64,000 nucleotides of DNA from the NCBI GenBank assembly GCA_949156565.1, contig CASCZI010000002.1:1-64000 (forward strand). Reading direction: 5' to 3'. The notes under the pieces were generated by a model. That model was not told the DNA's origin and searched no databases. It saw nothing but the letters and a program-made list of their open reading frames with translations. A program made the position numbers and the translations under genes. Below, one piece after another: positions 48,381-58,902 of the stretch. The stretch is from an uncultured Alphaproteobacteria bacterium (lineage in GTDB: Bacteria; Pseudomonadota; Alphaproteobacteria; Rs-D84). Each line of letters opens with the position of its first letter. Within the stretch, counting starts at the first letter, position 1.

Positions 48381-48516
48381 CACAGTTTCCGGAAATCCGG
48401 AAGGAGGGGAGCCCCACCGGCCATCGCGCCGGTGGTCTTTTTATTTATGATAAAAAATTGGGGCATTTTTTTGCCCCACTGCAACAACAAATATAATTTC
48501 GATATTTCCATCAAAC

Positions 48517-48792
48517 CTATCCGACTTTACGGCGAATTTCACGGATCCGTGCCAAAATTTCACGCATATCAGAATCATCCACCGCACCCCGCATTCGATT
48601 ATTCAATTCATCGGCCAATACGATGCACAACGTCGCCAATAATGCGTTTTCCGGCAATGGCCCAATTTTATCCAAGATTTGACGTGCACGTGCATCCACC
48701 ATTTTTCCCAATTCCACCAGACGGGATTCTTGCCCATCTTCGCATCCCATGGGATAATTTTTATTGACAATTGGAATGGAGACCACACTCAT
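48517..48792 (-). CDS. zapA: Cell division protein ZapA
   Basis: VNKNYPMGCEDGQESRLVELGKMVDARARQI...LLATLCIVLADELN. Confidence 0.85.
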   Translation of the reverse strand: MSVVSIPIVNKNYPMGCEDGQESRLVELGKMVDARARQILDKIGPLPENALLATLCIVLADELNNRMRGAVDDSDMREILARIREIRRKVG

Positions 48793-48998
48793 TTTAACTT
48801 CTTTAATATTGACATTGATTGGTTAATCAAATCCATGGCGGCGGCATTTTTATCACGCATGGTTTTTACCTGTTGGGTCAGAATTGCCACCTCAAGATCT
48901 GTTTGCTTGGACGCAGATGTTGCGGCCGAACGCACCTTGGCCACGGTATCTTCCAGTGCGGCTAATTCTTGAAAAATTTGGTGTTTTATATCCGTCAT
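48789..48998 (-). CDS. Small coiled-coil protein upstream of zapA
   Basis: MTDIKHQIFQELAALEDTVAKVRSAATSASKQTDLEVAILTQQVKTMRDKNAAAMDLINQSMSILKKLK. Confidence 0.65.
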   Translation of the reverse strand: MTDIKHQIFQELAALEDTVAKVRSAATSASKQTDLEVAILTQQVKTMRDKNAAAMDLINQSMSILKKLK

Positions 48999-49079
48999 AC
49001 GTCTTAGTGTAAGACATTTTTTGCATGCGTTCAACATCAAAATATGATATAGTGGTCACAGTACTGGGGGCATTTTTTC

Positions 49080-50282
49080 ATGAAGACAAAAATTATCTAT
49101 ATTTCTGGGGCCGAAGTTTTTAATATCGCCGACATTCGTGCGGCATTTGAAGAGGTGCGGTGTGCCCTCTCGCTGGGGGCGGATACGGTCATGTTTGGTG
49201 TACCGGTCGATGCCGATGATGCGATTGCGGGTGCGGGCGCCCCATCAATTCCCAACGATCCGGTCCCAACCACAACAATGCCAACGGATTCCGATATTGC
49301 CCCATCATTATCGCCCATAACCAACGATGATATCAACACCAACGAAATGGACGTGATGGCCGAAATGGTAGATGAAACAATATCTTTGGATGATGACAAT
49401 AACGAAACCGGGGATATAACAATACAAATGGATAACGATCCTGTGATCAACACGACCCCAACCCCGGATACACCGATTCAATCCATCCATGATGACGAAC
49501 CGATACCGGCACCCAAACCACGCCGCGGACGACCACGCGCCCGATCCATCGAACAAACCCCGGCACAAAATACAACCAACGATGACCTGTCCGATACCGA
49601 CGCCCCCACCCCAATTACCCCGGCCATCGCCGATGATGACCCGGTGGTTCCGATATTATCCGTGCTGGCGGCGCATGCCGATTCCCCAGATTCGCCCATT
49701 GTTGACAATGACATGACATCGGTCCCGGATACCCCCATGACAAATGACATCAAAGATGATGCCGATATCATGGATACCGCCCCCCAAATCACCAGTGTTT
49801 CGATCACCGATATTGAATTGGATACCCCCGATGGGGATGCATCATTGGCCATTGCCGATATGATTACTGATGTCGCCCCTACCGACGACACAGAAAAAAC
49901 ATTGGAACAATTGCTGGAAAAAATGACACCACTGGGCGAAGATCACAGTGATGAAATCCCATCATCATTTGATCCAATACCGGAATCATCCCATGATATT
50001 CAAATGGATGATACGCCATTGGAACTGGACGCCACAGACGCAACATTAAACCAACTGGCCACTGAATTTGCACAAAACGCAGATAAAATTTCAGACGATG
50101 ATTCAAACCTAAGTAATGGTCGCGGAAAAATCGGAAAATTAAAAAATATCTTGCCCTTTAAAAAGGCACGCCGCGAAGATCCCGGCATCATGGGCGATCT
50201 GTTTGGTTGGGCCGGTATTGCGGCAAATGATGATGAAATTTCTATCCCTGGGTTCTTTACAACCACGGCGGCCAAAAAATAA
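49080..50282 (+). CDS. Acidic, Asp/Pro/Thr-rich hypothetical protein
   Basis: 400 aa ORF with strong negative composition; basic C-terminal segment KLKNILPFKKARRE. Confidence 0.6.
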   Translation: MKTKIIYISGAEVFNIADIRAAFEEVRCALSLGADTVMFGVPVDADDAIAGAGAPSIPNDPVPTTTMPTDSDIAPSLSPITNDDINTNEMDVMAEMVDETISLDDDNNETGDITIQMDNDPVINTTPTPDTPIQSIHDDEPIPAPKPRRGRPRARSIEQTPAQNTTNDDLSDTDAPTPITPAIADDDPVVPILSVLAAHADSPDSPIVDNDMTSVPDTPMTNDIKDDADIMDTAPQITSVSITDIELDTPDGDASLAIADMITDVAPTDDTEKTLEQLLEKMTPLGEDHSDEIPSSFDPIPESSHDIQMDDTPLELDATDATLNQLATEFAQNADKISDDDSNLSNGRGKIGKLKNILPFKKARREDPGIMGDLFGWAGIAANDDEISIPGFFTTTAAKK

Positions 50283-50290
50283 GGGAATAA

Positions 50291-51292
50291 ATGGAAACGG
50301 ACCAAGGCGTGAATACGGACGGGGCACTTCGACTGTTAAAAAATGCGGGCTATCATATCACAGGCACGGACGGGTCTTTTATTTATATCGAAGACCCGTC
50401 ATGTATTTTACGTGGTTTTGAAACATTTATTGAATACGCATGGATCGCAATTTCGGCCATCACGGGAATGTTGTTGTTCGCGTGGGCAATTTCATTAATC
50501 CGCGGTGTCAAAAATGACATTATGACCAATGTGCGGAATCTGATTATTATATGTGGAACACTGTCGTTGGCAATGCCCATTGTCAATCTTGTCTTTGGGG
50601 GCGACATGGTGGCACGCGGATGCCAAACCATCCGTATTTCTCATAATGACATTATCGATCTGTTAAACAGGCGGCACGCACGGCTTAGTCCACGGGGGGA
50701 CACCGAACTTTATGAATCCATCGATATCACCGATACCGGTCCCGTCACCGCCAATATTGATATTTCTATTCACACACAACGCCCATCTACGTCCATGCCG
50801 GTCGTATCAAATACATCACCGACCATTCCCGATACCACCCAATGGGGCACGGCGGTTTCTGCGCGCCAGCAAAATAATGACGTCATCTATACCACCGCAG
50901 ATGGACGCCAATTGCGACGCACCGGCGGAACAAATGCATGGCGCAATCAAAACCCGGGCAATATTCGCGATTCTGCATTTACCCGCCGTATGGGGGCAAT
51001 CGGGGCGGCGAACGGTTTTGCCGTTTTCCCCGATCTGGACACAGGATTACGGGCCATGGGCGCCCTGTTGCGTGGTGGGACATACCGGGAATTAACCATC
51101 AAAGATGCCATTGCACGTTATTCCCCGCCCACCGAAAATGATACAAATAATTATCAACGTCGGGTGACTGAATTTTCCGGACTGGATCTGGGATTGCGGA
51201 TACGTGACCTGTCTGATGATCAATTTTTGGCCCTGTTAAATGCCATGCGTCGGATCGAAGGATGGACCCCGGGCCGTGAAATACCATTATAA
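50291..51292 (+). CDS. Membrane protein with C-terminal lysozyme/phage-structural-like domain
   Basis: Two TM segments near the N-terminus; C-terminal WRNQNPGNIRDSAFTRRMGAIGAANGFAVFPDLDTGLRAMGALL. Confidence 0.65.
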   Translation: METDQGVNTDGALRLLKNAGYHITGTDGSFIYIEDPSCILRGFETFIEYAWIAISAITGMLLFAWAISLIRGVKNDIMTNVRNLIIICGTLSLAMPIVNLVFGGDMVARGCQTIRISHNDIIDLLNRRHARLSPRGDTELYESIDITDTGPVTANIDISIHTQRPSTSMPVVSNTSPTIPDTTQWGTAVSARQQNNDVIYTTADGRQLRRTGGTNAWRNQNPGNIRDSAFTRRMGAIGAANGFAVFPDLDTGLRAMGALLRGGTYRELTIKDAIARYSPPTENDTNNYQRRVTEFSGLDLGLRIRDLSDDQFLALLNAMRRIEGWTPGREIPL

Positions 51293-51312
51293 AAAACAAA
51301 GGGATAAAAACA

Positions 51313-51924
51313 ATGCAACACACACAATCCGGCCGGGCCGCATTATCCGTTTTAATCATCGCCATTATGGTCGTCGGGGCGGGGTTGGGGATTTACCTTT
51401 GGTCGCATACCCATCGAACACCGGTGACGGTGCGCGGCATTGCGGGTTCCCCCACCATAATCCCCGATACAGGGAAACAGCGATTTTCCGACGGGTTGGG
51501 GACGCCCGACGCATCAACAACATATCCATTGGATGAATTTGGGGCCGGGGTGGCACGCCGTGACATCTTTATGCGTGATATAAACAACGATGGCCACGCC
51601 GATCGTATTACCCGAACACGGGTGGAAAATGGAACCGACCATTATTATGATGACTATAAAATCGAACTCTATACTGGCGATGCATATCGTGATATAACGC
51701 CGGACAATATGCGTACAATCGAAAGTGCAGATTGCGCCCTGCGCCGGTTTCAATTTGTCTTTCGCCCCACATGGCGCATTATTGAAATTTCCCGTCCATG
51801 GCGTGACACATGGATCACCCCCACCATGGCAACACGTTCCACATACCGATTGGTCAATGGGCAAATACGCCGTGGGATATCGGAACCCGTCAAAGAAATA
51901 TGTAATGTGGCCGATTTATTCTAA
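51313..51924 (+). CDS. Membrane-anchored hypothetical protein
   Basis: N-terminal TM; IKDINNDGHADRI-type region (FMRDINNDGHADRITRTRVENG). Confidence 0.55.
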   Translation: MQHTQSGRAALSVLIIAIMVVGAGLGIYLWSHTHRTPVTVRGIAGSPTIIPDTGKQRFSDGLGTPDASTTYPLDEFGAGVARRDIFMRDINNDGHADRITRTRVENGTDHYYDDYKIELYTGDAYRDITPDNMRTIESADCALRRFQFVFRPTWRIIEISRPWRDTWITPTMATRSTYRLVNGQIRRGISEPVKEICNVADLF

Positions 51925-52655
51925 TCGTCCATTGACGCCACCATCGCCGACACATCTGAACGGGGTTTATTACTGTTTAATAACAAAAACATGTTTTTCG
52001 CCGAATAGACCAAATTACCCGATACCAACAAATGATCATATAATTCAACATCGATGGTATGTAACATGGCCTGAAGCGTGCGCGTCAATTCAATATCATC
52101 ATTTGAAAATGACATATTGGGTGTGGGGTGATTGTGTAACATAATCACCACCCGTGCGCCCAGATCTAAAACCCGTTTTAAAATTTCTTTGGGATAAACC
52201 GCGGCCCAATCAACCGTTCCCGAACTGTGCAGATCATCGGCCAACAATCGAAACGTCTTGTCCAGATACAAAATATGAAATTCTTCGATGGTTTTGCCAC
52301 CCACCAACAATCGACAATAATCCATCAATTGATCTGTTTCATAAAATACAGGTTGCTGTTTCAACGCGCCTTGGTACCCACGCCGCATTAAATCATGCAT
52401 AATTTTAATATATGTGGCCGCCGATTGCCCCATTCCATCAATTTTAATTAATTCATCAATGGGGGCCATCAACACTTGGTATATTCCACCAAACGTCTGT
52501 AATAATTGCCGTGCGACTGGTCGTACGTCACGCCGAGGTATTGCATACCCCAACAATAATTCCATCAATTCATAATCAACCAACTTGGCTGTCAGAAATT
52601 TTTCCCGTAACCGTTCGCGGTGGCCATCCCGCCAAGATTTCTTGTCCGTCGTCAA
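51921..52655 (-). CDS. radC: RadC-family (JAB/MPN) protein
   Basis: GHRERLREKFL; VVIMLHNHPTPNMSFSNDDIELTRTLQAMLHTIDVELYDHLLVSG. Confidence 0.92.
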   Translation of the reverse strand: MTTDKKSWRDGHRERLREKFLTAKLVDYELMELLLGYAIPRRDVRPVARQLLQTFGGIYQVLMAPIDELIKIDGMGQSAATYIKIMHDLMRRGYQGALKQQPVFYETDQLMDYCRLLVGGKTIEEFHILYLDKTFRLLADDLHSSGTVDWAAVYPKEILKRVLDLGARVVIMLHNHPTPNMSFSNDDIELTRTLQAMLHTIDVELYDHLLVSGNLVYSAKNMFLLLNSNKPRSDVSAMVASMDD

Positions 52656-52677
52656 CCGATTATCCCCCGCGCGTCTG

Positions 52678-53439
52678 TTAAATCATTTTTTCTGTAAAAA
52701 TAATTACGCCATCTTCGGTTATCCCCAATGTGTGTTCCCATTGGGCCGACCATCCACCATCGGTGGTGCGGGCCGTCCAACCGTCGGCATCAATCCGACA
52801 TGTCGCCGCACCTTCGCATATCATGGGTTCAATGGTAAAGACCAAACCCGGCACCATCTTTACCCGATCCCAACGCGAATCATAAAAATGATAAATCTGG
52901 GGATCATCATGCATAACCTTGCCAATGCCATGACCGACAAAATCACGTGATATGGAAAATCCATGGGGTTTAACAACGGCCTCGATCGTTTTGCCAATTT
53001 CTGATAATGGTACACCGGGACCACATACCGCAATCGCCGCATTCATGGCATCTTGACACGTTTGAACCAGTTCACGATGTCGGGGTGTTACATGGCCAAT
53101 CATAAACATGCGCGATGCATCCCCATGAAATCCTTTTAGCTCGGCGGTCAAATCAACATTAACAATATCGCCATCTTTCAAGATCACTTGATCACTGGGG
53201 ATACCATGAACAATAACATCATTAACCGATGTGCAAATACTTTTCGGATATCCCTGATACCCTAAATCCGATGACCGCGCGCCATTTTCCCGCAAAAATT
53301 GTGCAACCATGCGATCAATCTCGCCGGTGGATATGCCGGCCGTAATATGGGGCGTAATAAAATCGAAACAGCGCGCGACCAAATCCCCCACCGCACGCAA
53401 ACGTTTAAAATCTTTTGGGGCATATACAGATGCTAACAT
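52678..53439 (-). CDS. map: Methionine aminopeptidase type I
   Basis: GYPKSICTSVNDVIVHGIPSD; GDIVNVDLTAELKGFHGDASRMF; FVGHGIGKVMHDDPQIYHF; FTIEPMI. Confidence 0.96.
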   Translation of the reverse strand: MLASVYAPKDFKRLRAVGDLVARCFDFITPHITAGISTGEIDRMVAQFLRENGARSSDLGYQGYPKSICTSVNDVIVHGIPSDQVILKDGDIVNVDLTAELKGFHGDASRMFMIGHVTPRHRELVQTCQDAMNAAIAVCGPGVPLSEIGKTIEAVVKPHGFSISRDFVGHGIGKVMHDDPQIYHFYDSRWDRVKMVPGLVFTIEPMICEGAATCRIDADGWTARTTDGGWSAQWEHTLGITEDGVIIFTEKMI

Positions 53440-53440
53440 A

Positions 53441-54427
53441 TTAATTCCGCCTTTTGACTGATAATTTTGCGCCCCGCACCGCCAATTTCAATGCAAAGTC
53501 GCGCAATAACACTTCGGCCGGCATGCCGGTCGTACGTAATTGTTTTTCAAGTTCGTTTAATCGTACCAAAATTTGGGTAATTTCTGACACCGGCCAAATT
53601 TTTACCGCCATATTAAATTTGTCCGCCACTTTCCAAAACAGACGGGGCATCTGACCATCCACCACCGCCGTCAATAATTTTTTAAAATGCCCATCCAGCA
53701 TGCGAACCAACATATTTGGTTCGGCATTATCATATAATAACCGATCCAGCGCCGTCATCGTTTGATTAATGTAACCCGCCGTCAATGAATATAAAAATTC
53801 ATCCGTATCCGCGGCCGCCGTATCAGGCAAACACTTTTCCACGTCATCCAATTCGACAATCTTTTTGTCATCAACATATAACGCGATTTTGCCCAAGAAC
53901 CCACGGGTAATTCCACGATCGCCGCCCAAATGCGTCGTCATGTACGTCATGGCATCGGGTTTAATCTGGGTAATACCGGCGGCAAATAATTCCCGTTGAA
54001 TTAACGCCCCCAGTGTCCGCGCATCATCGGTATAACATGCCAACGCCGCAACACCATCACCGCCTTCGAATAATGCACGCAATCCCCCACCGGCCCGCAG
54101 ATCACCCCCACAAACCAACACCGTTGCACATAACCCAGGATGCGCCACCAAATCCGCAATCAATTTCGCATCGCTGTCACCGGCATTGGATATAATTACC
54201 ATCTTGCGACCACCAAACATGGACGGACTGCAACTTTCGGCGAACAAGGCATCCTGTTTTTCCCGCAAATCCGCCGAATCCAGCGCAAATAAATTATCCT
54301 TTTCAATCCCCAGTTTTTCAATCGCCCGATCGCAAAATTCATCCGCCTGGCCGGCATCTGGACCGTATATCAATACCGCCCGAATTTTATCGATGTTGTT
54401 GTTAAAATCCGCCTCTTTCCATTTCAT
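53441..54427 (-). CDS. holA: DNA polymerase III subunit delta
   Basis: IRAVLIYGPDAGQADEFCDRAIEKL...; position before lptE; C-terminal helical region. Confidence 0.85.
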   Translation of the reverse strand: MKWKEADFNNNIDKIRAVLIYGPDAGQADEFCDRAIEKLGIEKDNLFALDSADLREKQDALFAESCSPSMFGGRKMVIISNAGDSDAKLIADLVAHPGLCATVLVCGGDLRAGGGLRALFEGGDGVAALACYTDDARTLGALIQRELFAAGITQIKPDAMTYMTTHLGGDRGITRGFLGKIALYVDDKKIVELDDVEKCLPDTAAADTDEFLYSLTAGYINQTMTALDRLLYDNAEPNMLVRMLDGHFKKLLTAVVDGQMPRLFWKVADKFNMAVKIWPVSEITQILVRLNELEKQLRTTGMPAEVLLRDFALKLAVRGAKLSVKRRN

Positions 54428-54897
54428 TTTTGGCCCGCATCCGTCTGTTCAAATTTACGTGTTTCGGCAATGACATGGGCACCAATACTGTCGGCCAAGA
54501 CATTAATAACATTGGCCACGGCATTATTGTATGACGCATTCGCCGCCACCAAATAACGGACAAACGCATACGATTCCGATGCATCTTGGTGACCACTGGC
54601 AATATTAACACCATCATGGGATAATGTATAATGGGCACTTACCCGCACTTCGCGCCATGATGCATCCCCGGTATTCTGTAACGCCTTGTACGTGGTGACG
54701 GGTTCATCCAAATGAACATTTAACGCATAGGGGGCATTGACATCACGCGCCCCACCAAATTTTGCATTTAATGCATTTCGCAATTCAATGCCGTTAATCC
54801 CACTGATGGGGGGAACATAAATATCGGTGTCGGTCCCAGAAAACATAGGTGTAAATCCACACCCCCCAAGCATTAAAAACAAAAGACATTTTTTCAT
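54424..54897 (-). CDS. lptE: LPS assembly lipoprotein
   Basis: MKKCLLFLMLGGCGFTPMF lipobox; overlaps holA; LptE-like strand pattern. Confidence 0.75.
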   Translation of the reverse strand: MKKCLLFLMLGGCGFTPMFSGTDTDIYVPPISGINGIELRNALNAKFGGARDVNAPYALNVHLDEPVTTYKALQNTGDASWREVRVSAHYTLSHDGVNIASGHQDASESYAFVRYLVAANASYNNAVANVINVLADSIGAHVIAETRKFEQTDAGQK

Positions 54898-54971
54898 CGC
54901 GCGTCTGTTCTTTTTTTACTGTTGCAGTTTATGGATATATTAGCTAGACTTTTATCAAATCGCAAGGGGGA

Positions 54972-56216
54972 ATGATGAATATTTTTATTCTGTTTCTGGT
55001 GACACTGGTCATGGCGGGATATTATATGTTTTCGGCACCATCAACACGTGTTGAACATCACGAAACCGAATACGCGGTGACCCGTGCCGATATGCGTTCC
55101 ATTGCCGAATGCACGGCATCGGTCCATGTGGGGGAAATGAATGAAACGCCGTTTGACGATGTATGTGTCACCCAAAACAAGATTCAAACATCACGCATTT
55201 GTTTAAACGCCCGCGGGGCGGTCACCAAATGCGAAATCGTGCGCGGGAAAAAACCCGACGCCAGCTATATCGTCACCGCCGCCGCCCCCATTGAACCATC
55301 CGATTACAACGCCATGTTGGAAATCATGGAAGAATATTACCCAGACGCCCCCACATTTGGCATTTATAACAATGGCGCAATTATGTCTGGCGCAACCGGA
55401 ACGCCGGTGGAAATTGCCAAAAATTTGGTTGGCGAAATGAAATTGGAACCCGGCCAATTAATCTATGTCACACAATATGAAATGCCAGATGTTGAAATCC
55501 CGTTTGCCACACCCGACGCCGGGGATATAACATGTCCGGGGGGAACCATAAAAACATATCGGTTTGGACGTTGGCAATGTATCGGGATCAATACAAAAAC
55601 CACATGCGCCGGGGATACCATATGGGATTCCGACACATCCCAATGTGTGCCCGATGATACCCGACGCCCCCTTTGCGCGGAACGCCAGACCGCCGTCATG
55701 GTTGATGATGTTTGGGAATGCATCGATCCCTTTTCTGATAAAACATGCCCCACTGGGATGACCGCCCGATTGAATTATACCACATTGGAATGGGAATGCG
55801 TGACCGAACCCGTTATTGGTCCAGATGAAAAGAAATGCGAATCCACACGATACAGTGCGGTTTACGGTCCATTGGGGGCCACATTACGGATCCCCACCAC
55901 ATCATGCACCGATTGCGAAGAACCCATAACCGACACCAATACGTGCATCACATATTGTATACCGGCCGCGGCCAAGGTAAATGACCCCAAATGCTATCCG
56001 GGGGGCGCCACGTCATGCCGTGGATCAAATCGGGCGTTTTATTTCGGCTTTCCCACACGCGCGTACGCCGCACGGGTCCCCGATGTCGCCGGCCGAAATA
56101 TCCCATTGGACGATACACATTCCCAAAACAGACGCTTTAATTGCCTGGACTGTGGGGATCGTGGGATCGACACCAAACGATCATTTCCCCCCTATATCGC
56201 CGTATGTAATGAATAA
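54972..56216 (+). CDS. Secreted/membrane-anchored Cys-rich hypothetical protein
   Basis: N-terminal TM MNIFILFLVTLVMAGYYMF; many Cys in CPGGTIKTYRFGRWQCIGINTKTTCAGDTIWDSDTSQCV-type modules. Confidence 0.6.
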   Translation: MMNIFILFLVTLVMAGYYMFSAPSTRVEHHETEYAVTRADMRSIAECTASVHVGEMNETPFDDVCVTQNKIQTSRICLNARGAVTKCEIVRGKKPDASYIVTAAAPIEPSDYNAMLEIMEEYYPDAPTFGIYNNGAIMSGATGTPVEIAKNLVGEMKLEPGQLIYVTQYEMPDVEIPFATPDAGDITCPGGTIKTYRFGRWQCIGINTKTTCAGDTIWDSDTSQCVPDDTRRPLCAERQTAVMVDDVWECIDPFSDKTCPTGMTARLNYTTLEWECVTEPVIGPDEKKCESTRYSAVYGPLGATLRIPTTSCTDCEEPITDTNTCITYCIPAAAKVNDPKCYPGGATSCRGSNRAFYFGFPTRAYAARVPDVAGRNIPLDDTHSQNRRFNCLDCGDRGIDTKRSFPPYIAVCNE

Positions 56217-56412
56217 ATTCATGCCCCCATACGGGATTTAATCATAGATGTCAAGATAAAAGATTTTTTGACATTATTCCTAAAACAGGTCACAATTATT
56301 CCTATGCATGTCGATCAAAACGCACTATTGCCAATAATGGGTGGTGTGGGCATGCATCCGGTCTTGCCAATAATGGGGGCCGGCATATTTCATCAAAACG
56401 ATAAGGAGTTAA

Positions 56413-57579
56413 ATGATGAAAAAATCGATCAAGGCCGCAATTGCTGCGTCCGTATTGGTATCGCCCGCATTCGCGGCAAATATGGAAAATCCATTGTATA
56501 TGCCCGGTGCACGCGAATTTTATTCGAAACTGTCCAATGGTTTAATGTTAAAGGTCGCCGATGATTCCGACGCCCACAAAGACAAAGGACATGATGGCAA
56601 GGTTGAATTTCCGATCATCCGTATCCAAGAAGAATTGGGATTCGGGATCACAAACCGCTGGGCGGTGCACGGATCGGTGCAATACACCCACGATAACGAC
56701 ATCGGCCGGACCGGATTATCGGCGGGCCGTTTGGGGACAACATACCGCGTACTGAAATTGCAAAACGGCCTGATCTGGGACGTGTACGGCGATTTACACC
56801 TGGGGGGGCTGGGCGAAATGCGCGGCCAGTATAACATTTCCGGCATGGCATTATCTGGCGCCCAACAACTTGCGATCCAAGGGGAAGTAACCAAACAAAT
56901 GATTGCTGCTGGGATCACCGACCCGGCAAAAATTGGAGAGGCAGTTCAAAAAGCCGTCGTAGGCACATCGTTAAAAAATGCCCATGGTGTCATTGATTAT
57001 GATAACTATTCCAACGGGATGTGGGGTTTCCATGTGGGAACCAAGTTCGGCCGCGTATGGAACGAAAAGCTGACAACCAGTGCGTTTGTAGAGGTTCTGC
57101 GAACCTTTGGCGACGACAACAGTCGGATCCGCATCGTCGGCGACAATACACCAATTTTAGGGACCAATTCAACGGCGACTTTGCTGGCGGCAATGTATGC
57201 CCCATCCGAAGTAACGACTGAATTTAAATCCACGACCGAAATCAGTGCCGGTGCCAATGTGTTCTATCAATGGTCCGATCGTTGGTCTACGGGGGCATGG
57301 TTCCGCTATAACAATCATGCGGACCAAGGCATCAAAAAAATCACCACAAATGTGACCCCAGACCTTGAACCGGTCAAGGCGGCGTTGGAACAGAAACTGG
57401 CCGATATGAACGACGGGTTTGACGAATACATCGTTGGCCTGTCTGTGGCGCATCAGTTTACCGAACACGCCCAGGTGGCCCTCTATGGCGAATACACATT
57501 CGACACGGCGCACGCCCGGTCCCAAAACGGAACGGATGTGAAGGCAGAGGCCGGCGTTCGTGTAAACTTTAAATTCTAA
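56413..57579 (+). CDS. Outer-membrane beta-barrel protein
   Basis: Signal peptide MMKKSIKAAIAASVLVSPAFA; beta-barrel pattern ending VNFKF*. Confidence 0.75.
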   Translation: MMKKSIKAAIAASVLVSPAFAANMENPLYMPGAREFYSKLSNGLMLKVADDSDAHKDKGHDGKVEFPIIRIQEELGFGITNRWAVHGSVQYTHDNDIGRTGLSAGRLGTTYRVLKLQNGLIWDVYGDLHLGGLGEMRGQYNISGMALSGAQQLAIQGEVTKQMIAAGITDPAKIGEAVQKAVVGTSLKNAHGVIDYDNYSNGMWGFHVGTKFGRVWNEKLTTSAFVEVLRTFGDDNSRIRIVGDNTPILGTNSTATLLAAMYAPSEVTTEFKSTTEISAGANVFYQWSDRWSTGAWFRYNNHADQGIKKITTNVTPDLEPVKAALEQKLADMNDGFDEYIVGLSVAHQFTEHAQVALYGEYTFDTAHARSQNGTDVKAEAGVRVNFKF

Positions 57580-57623
57580 AAAAACTTAGAAAATAAACAA
57601 GCATAAAGCATATATTGGACACA

Positions 57624-57650
57624 ACCGGGTCAATGACCCGGTTTTTATAT
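57624..57650 (+). terminator. Rho-independent terminator
   Basis: accgggtcaatgacccggttttta. Confidence 0.75.
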
Positions 57651-57730
57651 CTTGTCCTGGTTTAGGATTAATATCTCTTTTTTCCTATCATTTTTTATGA
57701 TATAATAAAGGTAAAAGGAAGATTAAAAAC

Positions 57731-58849
57731 ATGAAATTTATACGGATTTCTGCCATTTTGGCCGGTATTGTTATGGCGCCGCACATGGGGGCAGATGCCG
57801 CGTATCCCGTCTATCCAAATCGCCAGGTGGCCTATCCCTCGGGGGCGGTCGCGTATCCAACGGCGGTTGGTTACCCACAAAACCGGGCGGTTGTTCAACA
57901 AACACCCAACGCCACATCGGCCGCCACCAACAGTGTGGTCGCATCCAGTCCGACCCGCATCACCGGCGCATTGCCACGTATTGGATCGACATCATCGACC
58001 GCCGGACGGCAATATTATCAACCGGCCGATTATGACCGCTTGGCCGACAGTGGTCTTTACGTTGGTCTATCGGTTGGGTATTCCGCGGCCGTCATGGGAT
58101 CAATGTCGGCAGATTATGCCGGCGAACAGAATGCATGGTTCGTCCCGGGCGCATTCCAAGATGCGGATTTTGATGCCGATGGTGTCATCCCGCTTCAGGT
58201 TTCTGTCGGTGCCGCCATTAATAACGATTTCCGTGCCGACTTTTCTTATTTGCGTTATTCGGGTCTGTCCTATCCGGGATCGGTTCAAACCTATACCGGG
58301 GATGGATATACGACTGCCACGGTTGATGGTGGGGCAATTACAGCCAACGCAACGATGTTAAACGTGTATTATAATATCGATGCCTATACCGGATATTTGG
58401 CGGGGGGATCATTGCGACCATACATTGGTTTGGGTGCGGGTATATCATTAAATACCATCGCCGATTATGTGGTTTATGACGGCACCTTGTACGCAGAGGT
58501 ACCGGATGCAGACCTGCCCAATGTGCCGGCGGGAACATTGACCGCGGTCAAAGACATTTACGCCTATCATAATGGGGGCACGGTCGAACAATTTGCCTTT
58601 ATGTTAGAGGGCGGAATCACCACCAGCCTGGACGGCGGCATTAAAATGGATTTCTTTGTACGGTATGCCAACCTGGGCAAGGTTAAAACATCGGGCAGTA
58701 TTATTTTATCCCAAACCGAATTATTGGCCGACGGCCAAGGTGGCGAATACGAGGCCCCGTATGACAGTGTTTTCCACTATACCAATTGGACCGAAAGTGG
58801 ACGCATTGGGATGGTGGATGTGGGCGTTCGTTTGCGGTTGCAATTCTAA
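57731..58849 (+). CDS. Outer-membrane beta-barrel protein
   Basis: Signal peptide; LYVGLSVGYSAAVMGS...RPYIGLGAGISLN...VGVRLRLQF*. Confidence 0.8.
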   Translation: MKFIRISAILAGIVMAPHMGADAAYPVYPNRQVAYPSGAVAYPTAVGYPQNRAVVQQTPNATSAATNSVVASSPTRITGALPRIGSTSSTAGRQYYQPADYDRLADSGLYVGLSVGYSAAVMGSMSADYAGEQNAWFVPGAFQDADFDADGVIPLQVSVGAAINNDFRADFSYLRYSGLSYPGSVQTYTGDGYTTATVDGGAITANATMLNVYYNIDAYTGYLAGGSLRPYIGLGAGISLNTIADYVVYDGTLYAEVPDADLPNVPAGTLTAVKDIYAYHNGGTVEQFAFMLEGGITTSLDGGIKMDFFVRYANLGKVKTSGSIILSQTELLADGQGGEYEAPYDSVFHYTNWTESGRIGMVDVGVRLRLQF

Positions 58850-58902
58850 ACGATAAATCATGCCGCGCCGCACGGGCGATACGCAAGTGTAAGAGAGAGA
58901 AT

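Noticed and set aside
56310-56385. Short direct repeat ttgccaataatgggg before the porin-like gene
   Set aside because: Only two short copies; could be a local duplication without clear function
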